Source: Aquatica leii (Eukaryota; Arthropoda; Insecta; Coleoptera; Lampyridae). Taken from it: a stretch of 64,000 nucleotides of DNA. A program made the position numbers and the translations under genes. The stretch lies in the NCBI GenBank assembly GCA_035610365.1, contig CM069433.1, forward strand, positions 165,184,882-165,248,881, in the 5' to 3' direction. Below, piece by piece: positions 35,341 to 47,479 of the stretch (the first letter of the stretch is position 1; every line of letters begins with the position of its first letter). The notes beneath the pieces are model-generated. The model saw nothing but the letters and a program-made list of their open reading frames with translations. It was not told where the DNA came from and made no database searches.

Positions 35341-36014
35341 TGTAACGCCAAATAAGTTAATTGTTGTAGGGTTGACTAACCATTGCACTATATTTTAATT
35401 CCTTTTTATTTCATATTATAAATACAATTACATCAATACCAACTTAACTATATTTAATTATATCTATTGTTAACACACTTATTCTGTTCTACTTAATGGA
35501 GTTGCCGACCCTGCTCAATCCTCACTATTGCACACTACGGTTCGTTGCATTCGTGGTTGCGATAATGCTATTGCTTAATAATCGTTCCTTAACAGGTGAC
35601 TTGGCGTAACCTATCAGTAAGATTAATATAACCAAATGGGTTTTACCTCGGTTCAGATTTACGTTAGATCTTAATAGTGTATTATTTGCGATGGCTATTT
35701 CTTCATTCTTGTTTTCTGTTCCCAGAGGTTTTAGCTTGTTTTGTTTATGTGTTTTTGTCATACTTCGTGTTACTAGTAAAACTATGTTGTTGTCTTGTAA
35801 ATAAAATAAATTCGGAGATGTTTATGCGTGGTTGGCGTATCTTCCGTTATTTGAAAAATTTTTCTTGAGGTCGTCAAGTATTTATGTAATTACCGTAGTT
35901 TGTTCTCCGACCTTGTGTTTGATTCTGACTGTTGATGTTGGTTTGTCAGCATTTACAGTGACGTATTTACTAAGTACCTGCATTCATAATTAATTTTGCT
36001 TCCGGGTTGTTACA
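35341..36014 (+). repeat. Probable LTR (TGTAAC...GTTACA)
   Basis: Starts TGTAACGCCAAATAAGTT and ends GGGTTGTTACA at 36014, so the termini form a short inverted repeat. A polyadenylation-type AAATAAAATAAA lies at about 35799-35810. TGGTTGTAAG, which could be a primer-binding start, follows two bases after the end. The first part recurs at 36329-36490. No 4-5 bp duplication was seen around it. Whether it belongs with the gypsy body at 29120-31500 cannot be decided from the sequence. Confidence 0.5.
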
Positions 36015-36328
36015 GTTGGTTGTAAGTTCTTCTGCAAGCTTCTCTGATATGCCCCGTGCGACGTATAATGATTTCATTTTTAGAGCTAAATTTTCCATTT
36101 TGGTAGAAAATTGTTCACTTGCTTAACCAAATCGTTTTAAGTGTTCAATTTTCTGAGATACTGTGACTGTCCTCTTTTTTAATGTTAGTTATTTGAATTG
36201 TTTATTGATCCAGTTACGTAATTTGTGTTTGTGGGGATATTGGTTTTTTTCAAATATACACGTTGCTTCGTAAATTACATATAGTTGAATTTAGTATGCT
36301 TACTTCGTCTCGATGTTCACGGTCGCGA

Positions 36329-36490
36329 TGTAACGCCACATAAGTTACTTGTTGTAAAAGTTGATTGTCCGAGGCGCTTATTATACTTAATGGAATTGCC
36401 GACGCTGCTCAATCATCACTATTGCACACAACTGTTCGTTGTACCAGTGGCTGCGACTATGCTATCGTTTAATAATTGTTCCTTAATAGA
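36329..36490 (+). repeat. Partial second copy of the 35341 LTR-like repeat
   Basis: Begins TGTAACGCCACATAAGTTA and matches 35341-35600 with an internal deletion of about 100 bp. Shared blocks: ACTTAATGGA.TTGCCGAC, CTGCTCAATC.TCACTATTGC and AATAAT.GTTCCTTAA. Similarity stops near 36490. Confidence 0.6.
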
Positions 36491-37027
36491 TCGATTGCAA
36501 TTACATTTTCAAATTATTTTCTTTCTTCTACATTCTGATACATTCAAGGTGGCAAACAGAGCAGTAAAGTGCAAAAAACCTCACACCTTCGCTTATTCTG
36601 CCGGCTGCTATTATAGTTAATATTACGCTAAAAAATAGGCAAACAAACTAATTTCAAAGGTCTCTATTAACCGAAGAATCCATTACATAACTTAGGATCT
36701 CAATAGTCAATACATAAAGAAAATTAAAAACAATGAATTTAGTTTTCAACTTGACGAGATTACTGACAGCAACAAAACACACACCTTGTTTGTTATGTAC
36801 CCTTAATAGATAAAAATACTATCGTTGAAGACCTTCTGTCCTGCATCATTAGAAACATAACAGCACAAAAGTTTACAAACCCAGCTTTTTGCTAAAGCAA
36901 ACGTATTCTCTAATATATGTTTTAAATATACCTGTGCAAGGTATATAATATGCACAATTTGAAACTTTTGGAGAAAGTCGCGGTGTTTAGGAAAAAGCTG
37001 CAGTTGTGGATAAAAAATGTTAATAGG
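36491..37027. other. Non-coding
   Basis: No motif or repeat recognised between the LTR-like repeat and the second solo LTR. Confidence 0.5.
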
Positions 37028-37031
37028 AATG

Positions 37032-38378
37032 TATTACAAGCTTTAGCTGGTTACGAACCTGCACGGCCAACTCTCAACAGCCGGAGAGAGGGTAGGGTTG
37101 CTAGAGGTAAATAAAAGATAATTAAGGGCGCCAGAGCCTATCCAAAGTAAGTTTCTGCCTGCTCACAGCAGAAATGGTAATAAACTTGTAACTATGATGT
37201 TAAGTTCGTAACTGCTTAAAGAAACGACTAAAATGGAAAAGAAACTCGATCATTAACAACAATGGTACTTTAATTCCTCTATAAAAATAAATGTAGTAAC
37301 AATTAAGTAGTTCAATATAAGTCCGTGCTGTAGAGAATATAGAACAGAAAATAGCAGCAGGATCGGCAACTTACACTACACGTCAAACAAGCGTGTAAGG
37401 ACTATAACATGTATATAATTTTATCAACAAGTAACATTAACAATGATGATTGATTGTAGATATAGGCAGCAAGCGATAAGTAATTTATCTAACTTAATTT
37501 AGTAACAAACACAAGTAACAAATCAATTAGCACGTACAATTAGCAAATATAATAAGTCGTGAGTTACCGTAGCGATCACGTATAAATAAGAAAAAAATTG
37601 ACTTACCAAGTTCCAGAGTGCTGTCAGAAAAACGTTTTTCCTACGGCCTCCTACAATTAAACTTCCTGAAAAATATAGACGTGTCTACCTGGCGACTCAC
37701 AAACTACAAATAAAGACACATTTAAAGGACAGTAAACGAACCGACACTTATCGTATGCTGTTACATTACGGTACGAATATGATGGTATTAAACAATTTCC
37801 TCCGAATAGAATTCCATCAAATCCAATAATTAGGATCTTCCGGATAAGGTAATAGTCATCGGTGTTAAGTTACGGCCTTCGACTCGAATTCCCTCGTATT
37901 CGATAATTAGAATCTCCCAAATAAGGTGATCGTCACCAAAGTTAATTTATGGCCTTCGAATATTTGTTTGAAGAAATAGTAATACGAAACGGACTCCTCA
38001 TTAATAAGTAATAATTAGAACTAGATATGCGCACGTGGCGGAAGGGCTGTCAAAATACAAGAAATTACAACGAAGTTTTAATAAATGAAAAGTTACAATC
38101 TTACCCGGTGTCGACGCAAACAAATTTTAAATGTATTTCACTTATTGATTGATCACCATGGTGGTGTATAATTGTAGAAGAGGTTTACTTGTCAAATCCA
38201 CCGGCCATTTCAAGTAGTTTCCAAGTTGAAGAGCACGTCGTAAATGACAGTCACGCGTAAAAGATAGTTAGCGGTTGTCAAAACTCGAATCTAATTTCAC
38301 GTCGCAAATCCATAGGCGTACCTAACGAAGATTTCAACCGTAACAACAACGGCGTACTTAATGAAAATTACCGTCACA
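37032..38378 (+). mobile_element. Solo LTR, copy 2
   Basis: The same family as 24096-25472. It begins TATTACAAGCTTTAG (first base pair TG mutated to TA) and ends ACCGTCACA. It is flanked by a perfect 4-bp duplication AATG (37028-37031 and 38379-38382). Length is 1347 bp. The first 170 bp and the last 100 bp align well with copy 1; the middle has diverged or been replaced, since it carries GGCCTTCGA..CGAAT / GATAATTAGAATC units repeated twice (about 37820-37960) that copy 1 lacks. No internal element sequence remains. Confidence 0.83.
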
Positions 38379-38559
38379 AATGGTAGTCCCATTTTCAAAA
38401 ATTCTTTTCAAAGTTTACTGACTAGTTTTCAGGGTACTTTTATGAAAACAATGTCAAAGATTTTTTCTGTCCTCAATCAAAAAGGAGAAAATATAAACAC
38501 TTTTGTAACAATTACCTGAAAGCAAAATCCTCTTCCTCCAATTTTGCAAGGTTTTAAAT

Positions 38560-39420
38560 ATGAATCAAAAATGAATATCAAATGTAACGTGTAAATTTCT
38601 ACTGCGAGTCAAAATCCGCCTGAGAGTTAGGCAACTAACAGTAACATCTGTGTCCTCGAACCGTAGTTCGAAATCACGCCTACGGAGGCGCGAAAGTTGT
38701 TAGTCGTCGACGAATTATATTCATTTTTATGCTGTTTGTGGATCGGTTTACAACAGGGGAACATCGGAGAGGTGAGGTAAATTGAATCTCTTTTCATCTG
38801 GTAACATCTTCTACACCGACGTTTATTTTAGCCTTTTGGAAATAAATCCGATTGAACCTCCGGTGCAAATAAAATTGGCACGATGTCTTGTGGACGGCCA
38901 GACACATAAAGTGGGTTAGTATTCTTTCACGTGGTTGTAATGGAGGCCAACCAACTAATCTTCACAATTTTTAGCTTCTCTCTTTGGGTCTTTTTCTGTC
39001 CTTGTTACGTTGCGGGTGATATTAAAGTGGATGCTGGATACTCGATCTTCGCTTTGGACGTCTTCGTCTGTTGTTCTGAGGTAGATCTGCGTGTGCTTTG
39101 ATCTGTAATCTAAGGGAAATGGTGAACGCGCTAAACCAGTTCGGATGTTCGACAAAGTAAGGAAAACTACTACGATACTCGAGGTATTTATGACACCTTT
39201 ATATTGGAGTCGCGGGAGTCTCGCTGTCGACCTTATTTCGACCGGACGCTGTAGCCTTCGTTTAGCAGCGGCCGCGATGCGTGCATGAGGAAACAAAAGA
39301 TCGTGTTCGTGTCGCCATTTTATCACATATTTCAACTAAGATTGATCCTCGTATAAATATATATAAATGATTGCGGAAGTGGGAGACGACGTCGAGTATA
39401 ATTGTTTTCTTATTTAAGTT
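38560..39420 (-). promoter_or_regulatory. GC-richer patch with candidate minus-strand core promoter
   Basis: This segment is distinctly less AT-rich than its surroundings and holds an open frame of about 126 codons (39335-38955, minus) without an ATG. On the minus strand, TATATATTTATA (39349-39360) lies about 28 bp before CTTAGTTG, which resembles an arthropod initiator (TCAGTY). A donor-like CAG/GTAATT occurs at about 38515, minus strand. These could mark a first, untranslated exon of the host gene at 26-28 kb, but the phase and start codon cannot be established. An unrelated repeat remains possible. Confidence 0.25.
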
Positions 39421-39551
39421 AATATCCCCTAACGTCAAATTTTATTGTAATTCATAACCTTTTTATACAATAATTCTTTCAAATGTTAAAATCACCTAAC
39501 GTCAAACTTTATAATAGTTCATAATTTTTTTTTACAATAATTCTTTTAATA
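39420..39551. repeat. Two-copy tandem repeat, 66-bp unit
   Basis: Units 39420-39485 and 39486-39551 share CCTAACGTCAAA, TTTATA/TTGTA, GTTCATAA/ATTCATAA and ACAATAATTCTTT in the same order. Confidence 0.75.
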
Positions 39552-41512
39552 TTTTAACTGTGTAATGGTCAAGTCATTACAATTATTTATGATAACTTCT
39601 CAATCACTTACAGTAATTATTAAATTTTATCAAAGGTAGAATTTTGGGAGTTACCCGTATCTCTGTATTAAATTGATGATTATTATTTACCGGTCCTATG
39701 ACGCTTGATCAAGTTGTCCCCCAGACTGTACGTTAATTAGCGGGAACGCGTCTATCTAGTAAATCATCGCTACCGTAGCCGCGGTAATTATTAGCTACGT
39801 AAGCGATCTTAGCTTGTGTGGCTTCCAAACTCTATTTGCTGTTACTTATATATGTGTACTTGTAATTGATATTTGTGCTTAATAATTTTTTCTCTGTGGG
39901 GTTATATAAATAATTGTCAGGAGTTACCAGTGGCGTAACCGTCGCAGTTGTGTTTCTTCCGTTGGAAGGAGATAGTGAATCATTTTTTTTAATAAATGGT
40001 TATTGTGAATACTACATATGTTTTCTTTTGGGGAGACTTCGGGTCTAGGCTTTCCTTTTCTCTTCCCTAGACCATAATTTCTGCGGATAACAGTTCGAGA
40101 GAAGGTGGCGCACTTGGGCATTCAGCTTACCGGAACTAATTGAGTATCTTAGGATTTTCTTCAACCCGACGACCACCTGCGGCGAGGCTAGCCAAAAAGG
40201 TAAGCGATAACATCTGGTTAATTACGTGAAGTGATACTATTCTTCAATTCTGTGTTTCTTTCTCCACCTTTCCCCATTAGATCACAATAAATATTGTAAC
40301 ACAAACTTTTAGTATAAAATGTGTAAGAATTTTGATTCTCTTTGTGACATCCTATATATCGCTCAAAAAGTCGATGTAGACCGAGAAATGAGAGTGTCAA
40401 ATCTTATTTTGCGTTTAAAAAAATAATTAAATTAGAATTAATATTTTACTAATCGACAAAAACAATAATTTCAAAACTGTTTAAATTTGATTAATAAATA
40501 AACCAAAAATCTAAAAAAAATATTTTTAAAATAAAACATTCTAGACAAAGAAATTAATATTTAATGTATGATGTTAAATTTGCTAGTTGAAAACGTTAAA
40601 TATTTAAAATCCAATACCTTAGAGAACAAAGCCAAATGTGCCAATCTTTTCATTAGAAGTTAGATCACGTTGTAGCTCTTTCAACATTTAGCTTTTAGGA
40701 AAAAACCAATAACAGACGAACTAAATGTTAATTGTTAAAACATATGACTTTAAATGTATGTGTTTCATTATAGTACATACATAACTAAAAAAATGTATTA
40801 AATATAATCAAAAAGTATTAAATATTAAATAATTAGATGTTATAAATAATACACTTTAAAAAGTTTAATTAAACAAAAAAAAATTTTAAATTGCCTGCAT
40901 ACTGTTATACCAGTTCAAAAATAAAAATAATCTGTCAAATATTTTTAATGTAGAAACTTTCATAATAAATTATGATTATGCAATAAAATAACCGAAACTA
41001 GAATTTATGCAAAGTTTTTAATAGAAAAGTTTAAGAAAGTTGAATGCAATGTATGCAACAACAAAGTATCAAACGTTACGTAACATAAACTTTAAAATAT
41101 GTTTATTAAGTACATGTTTTTTCCACGCAGTTAGTAGAAAAATCTTAATAAAATGTAGTGTTATTAACTGGAAGTCAAGAATTACTTCAATGTGATTAAT
41201 ATTTCAACCAAACCATACATAGATAAAAAAATAATTAAAATAAAAACTTTTCTAAATCAAGTATTGCTAAATAACACATAAATAGTATATTGCAAAACGA
41301 GTGTTACAATGACGACAATTCTAATGAAAGTAAGTTGTATACGCTTTTTTTTATGCTAGCATCATAAATTTGAAAAATTTTATTTAAACCGACTACTTGC
41401 ATGAATGTTGGATGTGATGACGATATCGTTTCGTTGGATACGATTATTGCTATATGTCGTGGTGTAAATAAACAAGTTTTGTTTTTCAAACGGTTTCACA
41501 TACGGCATTTTG
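39552..41512. other. Mostly AT-rich non-coding, one GC-richer patch
   Basis: The patch 39910-40200 contains CAGTGGCGTAACCG (hAT-terminus-like) and a plus-strand open segment (ELIEYLRIFFN..TTTCGEASQK) ending at a donor-like AAAAAG/GTAAGC near 40201. I recognise no family and see no acceptor. The remainder (40210-41400) is very AT-rich and featureless. Confidence 0.4.
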
Positions 41513-42640
41513 GACAACATGGAAAACCACGTTCCAGAAGAAATTTTACAAATAGCTCCAGCAGCGGAATTGTCGTTGATACCAAGCAAATCACGCGAGA
41601 TTTATGAAAACGAGTATTCTAAATTTGTAGACTCGAAGAGAAGTAAAAATGCAAAAAGGTTGACAGAAGAGGTGGTATTAGCGTATATGTCAGAGCAGGT
41701 ATATTTTGAAGTTTTTGCTATAAACAGCAATTAAAAAATTTAATTGTGGTATTTTTTGTATAGTCCAAGGGCTTGAAGGCTTCATCACTATAGTGTTTGT
41801 TTTCCAAACTTAAATGCATGCTGAAGATAAAGGAAAAGATTAATACATCCCAATTCCATAAAGTCTCTGCGTTTATGAAAAGAAATAATGTTGGGTACGA
41901 ACCTAAGAAATCGCCAGTATTTTCTTGTGCTTTACTTGATCAATTCTTAGTAGAAGCTTTCTAATTTTTATTCAGTTAAAAAGTCTTAATTTCGATAATT
42001 GTTATTTTCGTACCCAGGTTGTTGCAATTTTTGGAATATGTGAAACATGCAGTAGAGTAGAGCTGTACAACCTGTGTGTTGAAGATGTTACCGAAGAAGG
42101 CGCCATTTTGGTAGTTGATATTAAAGAAACAAAGAGGTACAAGTAGAAAATTTAGATCATTCCGGATAGTAGCGTTGTGAATTATATAGGGCCATTTAAA
42201 AAATGCCTTGCCCTGCGCCCTAAGAAAGATGGCCATAATAAACTGTTTTTGTTTTATCGTTTGAGCAAGTGTGTTGGCATGAAAATTCCGAAAATGATCG
42301 CCACGTTCCTCAAACTTCCAAACCCTCATATGTTTACTGGACACTGCTTTTGAAGAACGTCAGCAACCCTACTGGCCAACAGTGGTGCCGATATTTTGAC
42401 GCTGAAGAAACATGGTAGCTGGAAAGCCGATACAGTGGCTGCCGGTTACATTAAAGAACCTATTGAAAATAAGGTGAAGATTGCAAAAAGAATTGTTTCC
42501 TAGATAGCTGCCGAAAACATAGAACCTGAACAAAAAGTTGTAGACTTTCCTGGTAGTTCTGGTATTGCTATTTCAAATAATAGTAACCGTACTTTTCATA
42601 TACATTTAGCAAAGTAGAACGCGGTTACCTGTATCATTGT
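41513..42640 (+). pseudogene. Crypton-like tyrosine recombinase remnant
   Basis: Plus-strand blocks match the tyrosine recombinases of animal Crypton elements. N-terminal region: IPSKSREIYENEYSKFVDSK (41580-41640), then LTEEVVLAYMSE. Core-binding: FMKRNNVGYEPKKSPVFS (about 41870-41925). Catalytic region: KHAVELYNLC-like remnants near 42045, EEGAILVVDIKETKR (42090-42135), KCLALRPKKDG (42200-42235), then IATFLKLPNPHMFTGHCF (42297-42350), RTSATLLANSGADILTLKKH (42354-42413) and GSWKADTVAAGYIKEP. The conserved arginine in GHCFRRT reads as a TGA stop, as expected from CpG decay. The catalytic HxxR, HG and tyrosine regions are otherwise placed correctly. Stops and frameshifts disable it. Confidence 0.82.
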
Positions 42641-42989
42641 TAAACCATGTATGTTTATGTAAATAAAAGTTAATGACGTCGTTGTTTCTATGGTAGTTTT
42701 ATTATACGGGTGCAATAAAGCTGGAAATTATGAACGATTTCCGGTTATCAATAGAACCATTTATAATGCTAGCATTAAAGACATTATTAGCTGGAGCCGT
42801 TATTATTAATAATTAGTTAGTTAATTTTTAGAATAATTACTTTAGTAATTACATGTTTTGTTATTTTTATAACTGTTATAAAAATAAAAATGTTGCAAGT
42901 AGTATTGTTCACGTAATTTGTAAAGGACCTGTCAGGTGATATGCGTAGTACACGAAATTGACACGACAAACCAATTCTTACAAATATAC
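42641..42989. other. Non-coding, probably Crypton 3' flank
   Basis: No separate motif; the translation just after the recombinase peters out without a defined end. Confidence 0.4.
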
Positions 42990-44990
42990 TTCAATAAGTA
43001 GGGTTTTGATACGCAGTCTTTAGAAAGTCGCGTCCTTTACAATTTACGCAATCACTAATAATCGGAAAGCAAAGAGGAGATAGCTCAAAGCCATGATCAC
43101 GATTATTGAGGTGTTTGATGATTTCTATTTCTTTCTTTCGGATTTGTTTATTGAAAAATGGAGATTTTGCAATCACCTAAACGTTATCAAAATCTATCTT
43201 GTGAACTGTAGCTGTTGAGCAACCGCAGACTTAGAAATCTGCCTTTTCCGTATATAACGATCAAGTTTTAAAATGCGTGTAGTGACGGAACGACCGGCTT
43301 TACCAACATAGATTTACCCACACAAGGAATCTGGTATTCATCTCAAAATGAAAGTGTAAGAAATTTGTCCTTGGAAGAAGGAAGAATCTGAGAGATTTTG
43401 CTTATCATTCTTACGAGAAAAATTTCCTAATTGATCTGTAACCTTATAAACATAGGGAGAAAACGATTACTTTCGATTTGTATAGTAAATTTAACCAACT
43501 TAGACAATTCGGGATGACCATGACACCAAATAATAAACGTGTCGTCAACATACCTAAGCCAGAATTTACGTTTTAATATTGATGAATCCATAGCAACCGT
43601 TTTAAAAGATTCCATAAAAATGTAAGTTACGACAGGCGATAGAGGAGAACCCATAGCAACATCAGAAACTCGTTCGTAAAACTTGTTATCAAACTCGAAA
43701 TAATGATGATGATAAACATTTATCAATAAGAGGAAACAAACTCAAATCCATGCATGGTGAGAGAATCTGTTCGGTGATAATAAACGAATCTTTAGTGAAA
43801 ACTTTGGTCAAAAGTGAAGTAACAATAAAATTTACAAGATCTTGGGGTTGAAGTTTTATAGTTTCTAAACGTTGAATAAATGCTGAAAGTTGAGGGTGTG
43901 AAAAAAAAGTAAATTAGTAAAGAATGTTGTACAAGAACTTGGCTAGTCTGTAAGTAGGATATTAGATCGTGCTGACGATAGGTTGAAAAGGTATACATTG
44001 TTTGTGAAGTTTGGAAAGTCCGTATAGACTATCTGAAGGGGTAAATCGACGTATAGTTTCTGAAGGTAGATTAGAAGATTGGATTATTTGAAACGTTCAA
44101 TACTCAAAGTGAGATTACGAGTTAGAACGTATGTTTCCTCTGACAGAATAGAAGGAATTTTTGCAGCCTTTATCGGCTGGAAGAACGATGATATCAAGGT
44201 TCCTATAAAAGCTTTCCAGTGTAAATACAAATGGGATTTGAGATGTGACGAAAAAAATGTCTTATAAAAACTCGATCGCACACAATATGTCTTCTTTAAG
44301 AATGCGTTTGGGAGCAACAGTAAAATTCAAACTCGTAATAGCACCGATTCCTGTTATGAAGTGAGAGACAAATTAGATAGATTGACGACCTTTGTTATTC
44401 TTGTATTTCAATAATTGAAGCTTTTTGAGTTGAGATTCAATGATCGTACAGTGGTATCAGACTGCTGATAAGTAATGTTGTCAAAGAAATTCCAATCATT
44501 TGGGGATAGAGTGTTAGCCAACTCAAGATGAAGATAAAAAATAATTTAGAAATAGTGTCTGGGTTGCTTAATCCGTTCACGTATCAACGCTAGACTAGTA
44601 CGGTGTAGAATGTTTTTAGAAGAACGTGTCTAAATGTTGAACTTGATTTCGGGGAATGCAAAAATAATGTTGTGGTCACGACAACGATTAAGAAAAGTTA
44701 ACGTGCACAAAAGTTTGACGAGTTTGTGGCAAAGCTTGAAAAATACGGAGATTTTAGAAAAAATATTCTCCCCGTAGATAATGTTTAAACCGGAGTCTTC
44801 GGGTTTAGAACGTGTTATAGTTGTAATCGAAGTTGTCAACGTTTCGACCACTTTCGTAAATGGTTTTATACGGACGTGAGAGAAAAATCTAAGAACTCAA
44901 ACAAGCAACTAAAATCTAACTAAGAAGTTAGGTAATCAACTTATAAACCAAGCCAGTTTCTAAACTCTAAAAAGGTTTAAAAGAAAACGA
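42990..44990 (-). pseudogene. Penelope-like element (RT plus GIY-YIG endonuclease)
   Basis: Read on the minus strand from about 44990. The 5' terminal segment (44820-44990) matches the orphan copy at 16060-16290. RT blocks follow at lower coordinates: GLPKLHK-like sequence near 44000, then DVAMGSPLSPVVTYIFMES (43610-43670), KFWLRYVDDTFIIWCHG (43510-43565, catalytic YVDD intact) and ESNRFLPMF. A GIY-YIG endonuclease follows: YVGKAGRSVTTRILKLDRYI (about 43250-43310), SAVAQQ, then FNKQIRKKEIEIIKHLNNRD (43090-43150) and ELSPLCFPIIS. This domain order is that of endonuclease-positive Penelope-like elements. Numerous frameshifts and stops occur, particularly between RT and GIY-YIG. Confidence 0.88.
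44841..44870 (-). ncRNA. Hammerhead-like stem, degraded copy
   Basis: On the minus strand ACCATTTACGAAAGTGGT is followed by CGAAAC. It aligns with 16220-16245, but the CTGATGA half is replaced by unrelated bases. The stem keeps pairing with A-T where the other copy has C-G. Confidence 0.3.
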
Positions 44991-47470
44991 TGTGCTTGAA
45001 AAAACAAACAATAATTTAACAAAATGTGTTTATTACACGTTCAAAAATAGATTTTTTCGTGCTTGCATCACTTCCCGTGTAAAGATATACTATTGTATTT
45101 GTGATATAAGTACCGCTCAGTAATTTCTTAGTATGTATATTAAAACGTTCCCGAAACATTTCGAACATTCGAGGCGCTTACCAAAACAAATAGAATATAT
45201 TAGTTCCAGATAAGATAAAAGCATAAGAGGTGAACGAAGAAAATCGGATTCAGTCTGAACTCTTGCGGTCTAAATAAATAAGTGCCGCGTAAGTGTAAAA
45301 AGGAATGTGGCGCTGTTAAATAAAAAGTGCATTAATGATCTTATCCGCGGACAGTGTTTATAAATTTCAATTGACAGACATATTTAAATTACTTGTAAGC
45401 GTTTTTTGTTTTTATTAAATATCAGTAGCTATAAATTTTATTATAGTTCGTATAATGGATAATAGTGTAAACATTTAAAATAAATTAAGTTTTAAATTTG
45501 TTACAGTAAAACTTGTTTAGGCGCGACTTGGGAGTAATTTTTTTTAGATTTTTGATGTTTAGATTAACATTATTAACCTTTAATTTCGTTGAGAGTAGTA
45601 TAAACGAATTTTATATAGAATATAAAACAACATTATTATAAACAGTGTTCAGAGTTAATTTAAAATGGCAGAGTCCCAAAAACATTTTACTTTCTCATCA
45701 ACAAATAAAAATAAAAGAAAAATCAACAACCTGAAATTGTATTCATTTAAATTTAAGTTTAATTTTTTTAGTTTTATCTATCATAAATGCCAAAGAAGTT
45801 TTATTTACATCAATCACGCGTCGAAATTACACGCCCTTAATTTTTTTTAACTGCGCCATTGTTCAAATTCTTAAAGTATATTATAACATAACACACGTAG
45901 CACTAGATTTCAATTACAAATAGACCAACACAGATCTAAAAAGCATCACAATAACTCTTACCATACATCCGTGGCCTTTTTATTAAAAGAAGTATACTTT
46001 CCACCATGAAAACGTCAAGAAAAACCTTAAAAAATTGGTTTCTTTTTGAAAAATTTCTTGTGCACAAGGAAATCATGGACATCTTTACTAAACCTACAAT
46101 TATACCTAACACACACCAAAATTCACACCGTTGCATCAATTGTGATGATATTTTAAGCCCTAAACCAAATTTAATTACACATAGTTTTTCCAATAATCAA
46201 TTTTTAAATAACACACAAAATAGTGTAAAAAGATTGTATATATATTGCATATCGTGTTCGTCTTAAAAATTAAATAAATTGAATATTACAATCTATAATT
46301 ACGCTAATTAAGAATTGCCCATAACTACGGATTTTAAATATTAAACTTAAATTACGTACTTTTACACCCAGAAAATGCAAAGCAGAGACACACATGATGT
46401 ATATCGTAAGACTGGCCCTTGGGAAAACATTCGATTCCACCACACATACTCTGTTTCCAAGATTTAATATGCATAATTCATGGTATATAAGATACTTGTA
46501 ACCTCTCGCACTGCACTTCACTTTTATTCAAATTTAACCACAAATATGAAGGCAAACTTATATGATGCAATTCAAGTTCTAAATTCATCCACGACCATTA
46601 CTATCATACGCAAACACAAACTAAATTACTCAAAGAATTTTTTTTACAATAGCGCAATAATTTATAGCTACTTCACCTATGTTTTTATACCGTCAGATAA
46701 ATTTAATTGTCTCGATTAAAGCTATCGATTACTTTGTAATTGATAGCGTTCGTTTCCAAGTATGACGTTTCGGTATGCTTACATACGAACAATTAATGTA
46801 CTTCTATCTGCGCTTTTATGCAGTTATAACTAATTGACAAATTGAAATAAAGGATAAAAATACACAGTTACTTTATTCTGTAATTTAAGTTAGACGAAGC
46901 TAAATTAATGATATACGTTTCTGAAAGTACATATTTTTCAAAACTTTTAATTACTGCAATGTTTCAGTATTTTAAAAATTAATTCAAATAATTTTTCAAT
47001 AATTATTGCACTGTAACAAAAAAAATTATTGTTGCCAATAAAGAAGGTAGACGAAATAATGTGGAGGCGTTTCAGACTGTGAATCTAAAATAATTGTAAA
47101 TGTAATGTGGATGCGTTAGATGCTTTTATCAATTTTAACACCTAAGCACTTACGGCATTTGCAAGGAACAACGGGTAAATTGGTAAAGCACTGAATATAA
47201 TCGTTGATATCATCTGACCGTCCTATAAAGTAACATGATATAATCTAAAAAACAGAACTAAGGCCTATTACATGCAGAATATAAATGGAAAACAAAGCAA
47301 TTGCTTTAGATGACTAAATTAACTGACAAAAAATGATAGACTTAAGTCTCGGAATACAAATGAAAGTAACACAGGATGTGTATAAATTGACGAAAAAGCT
47401 ATACCCTGCGACATTTTTCGTTCAATTCAAATCGAAAACCTTAATATTAAATTGTTGTATTATGCTTCGT
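44991..47470. other. AT-rich non-coding stretch
   Basis: No recognisable coding sequence. Open frames on both strands at about 45940-46270 overlap each other and match nothing I know. One clear short hairpin (46722-46749) is listed separately. Confidence 0.5.
46722..46749. other. Short near-perfect hairpin
   Basis: GCTATCGATTAC-TTTG-TAATTGATAGC forms about 12 pairs with one G-T. There is no T-run or gene context to call it a functional terminator. Confidence 0.4.
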
Positions 47471-47479
47471 ATGTCTTTA

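Noticed and set aside
38955-39335. 126-residue minus-strand open frame in a GC-richer patch, considered as a protein-coding first exon
   Set aside because: It has no ATG, no recognisable motif, and its phase cannot be joined to the exon at 27950-28169. Kept only as a possible untranslated region.
40087-40201. Plus-strand open segment ending in AAAAAG/GTAAGC as a second host exon
   Set aside because: Upstream stop, no acceptor, no family resemblance, and opposite strand to the known host exons.
45936-46266. Overlapping open frames on both strands as a gene
   Set aside because: No motif on either strand, no splice sites, no conservation evidence.
46722-46749. Short hairpin as a transcription terminator or attachment site
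   Set aside because: No T-run, no adjacent gene and no duplicate elsewhere in the window.
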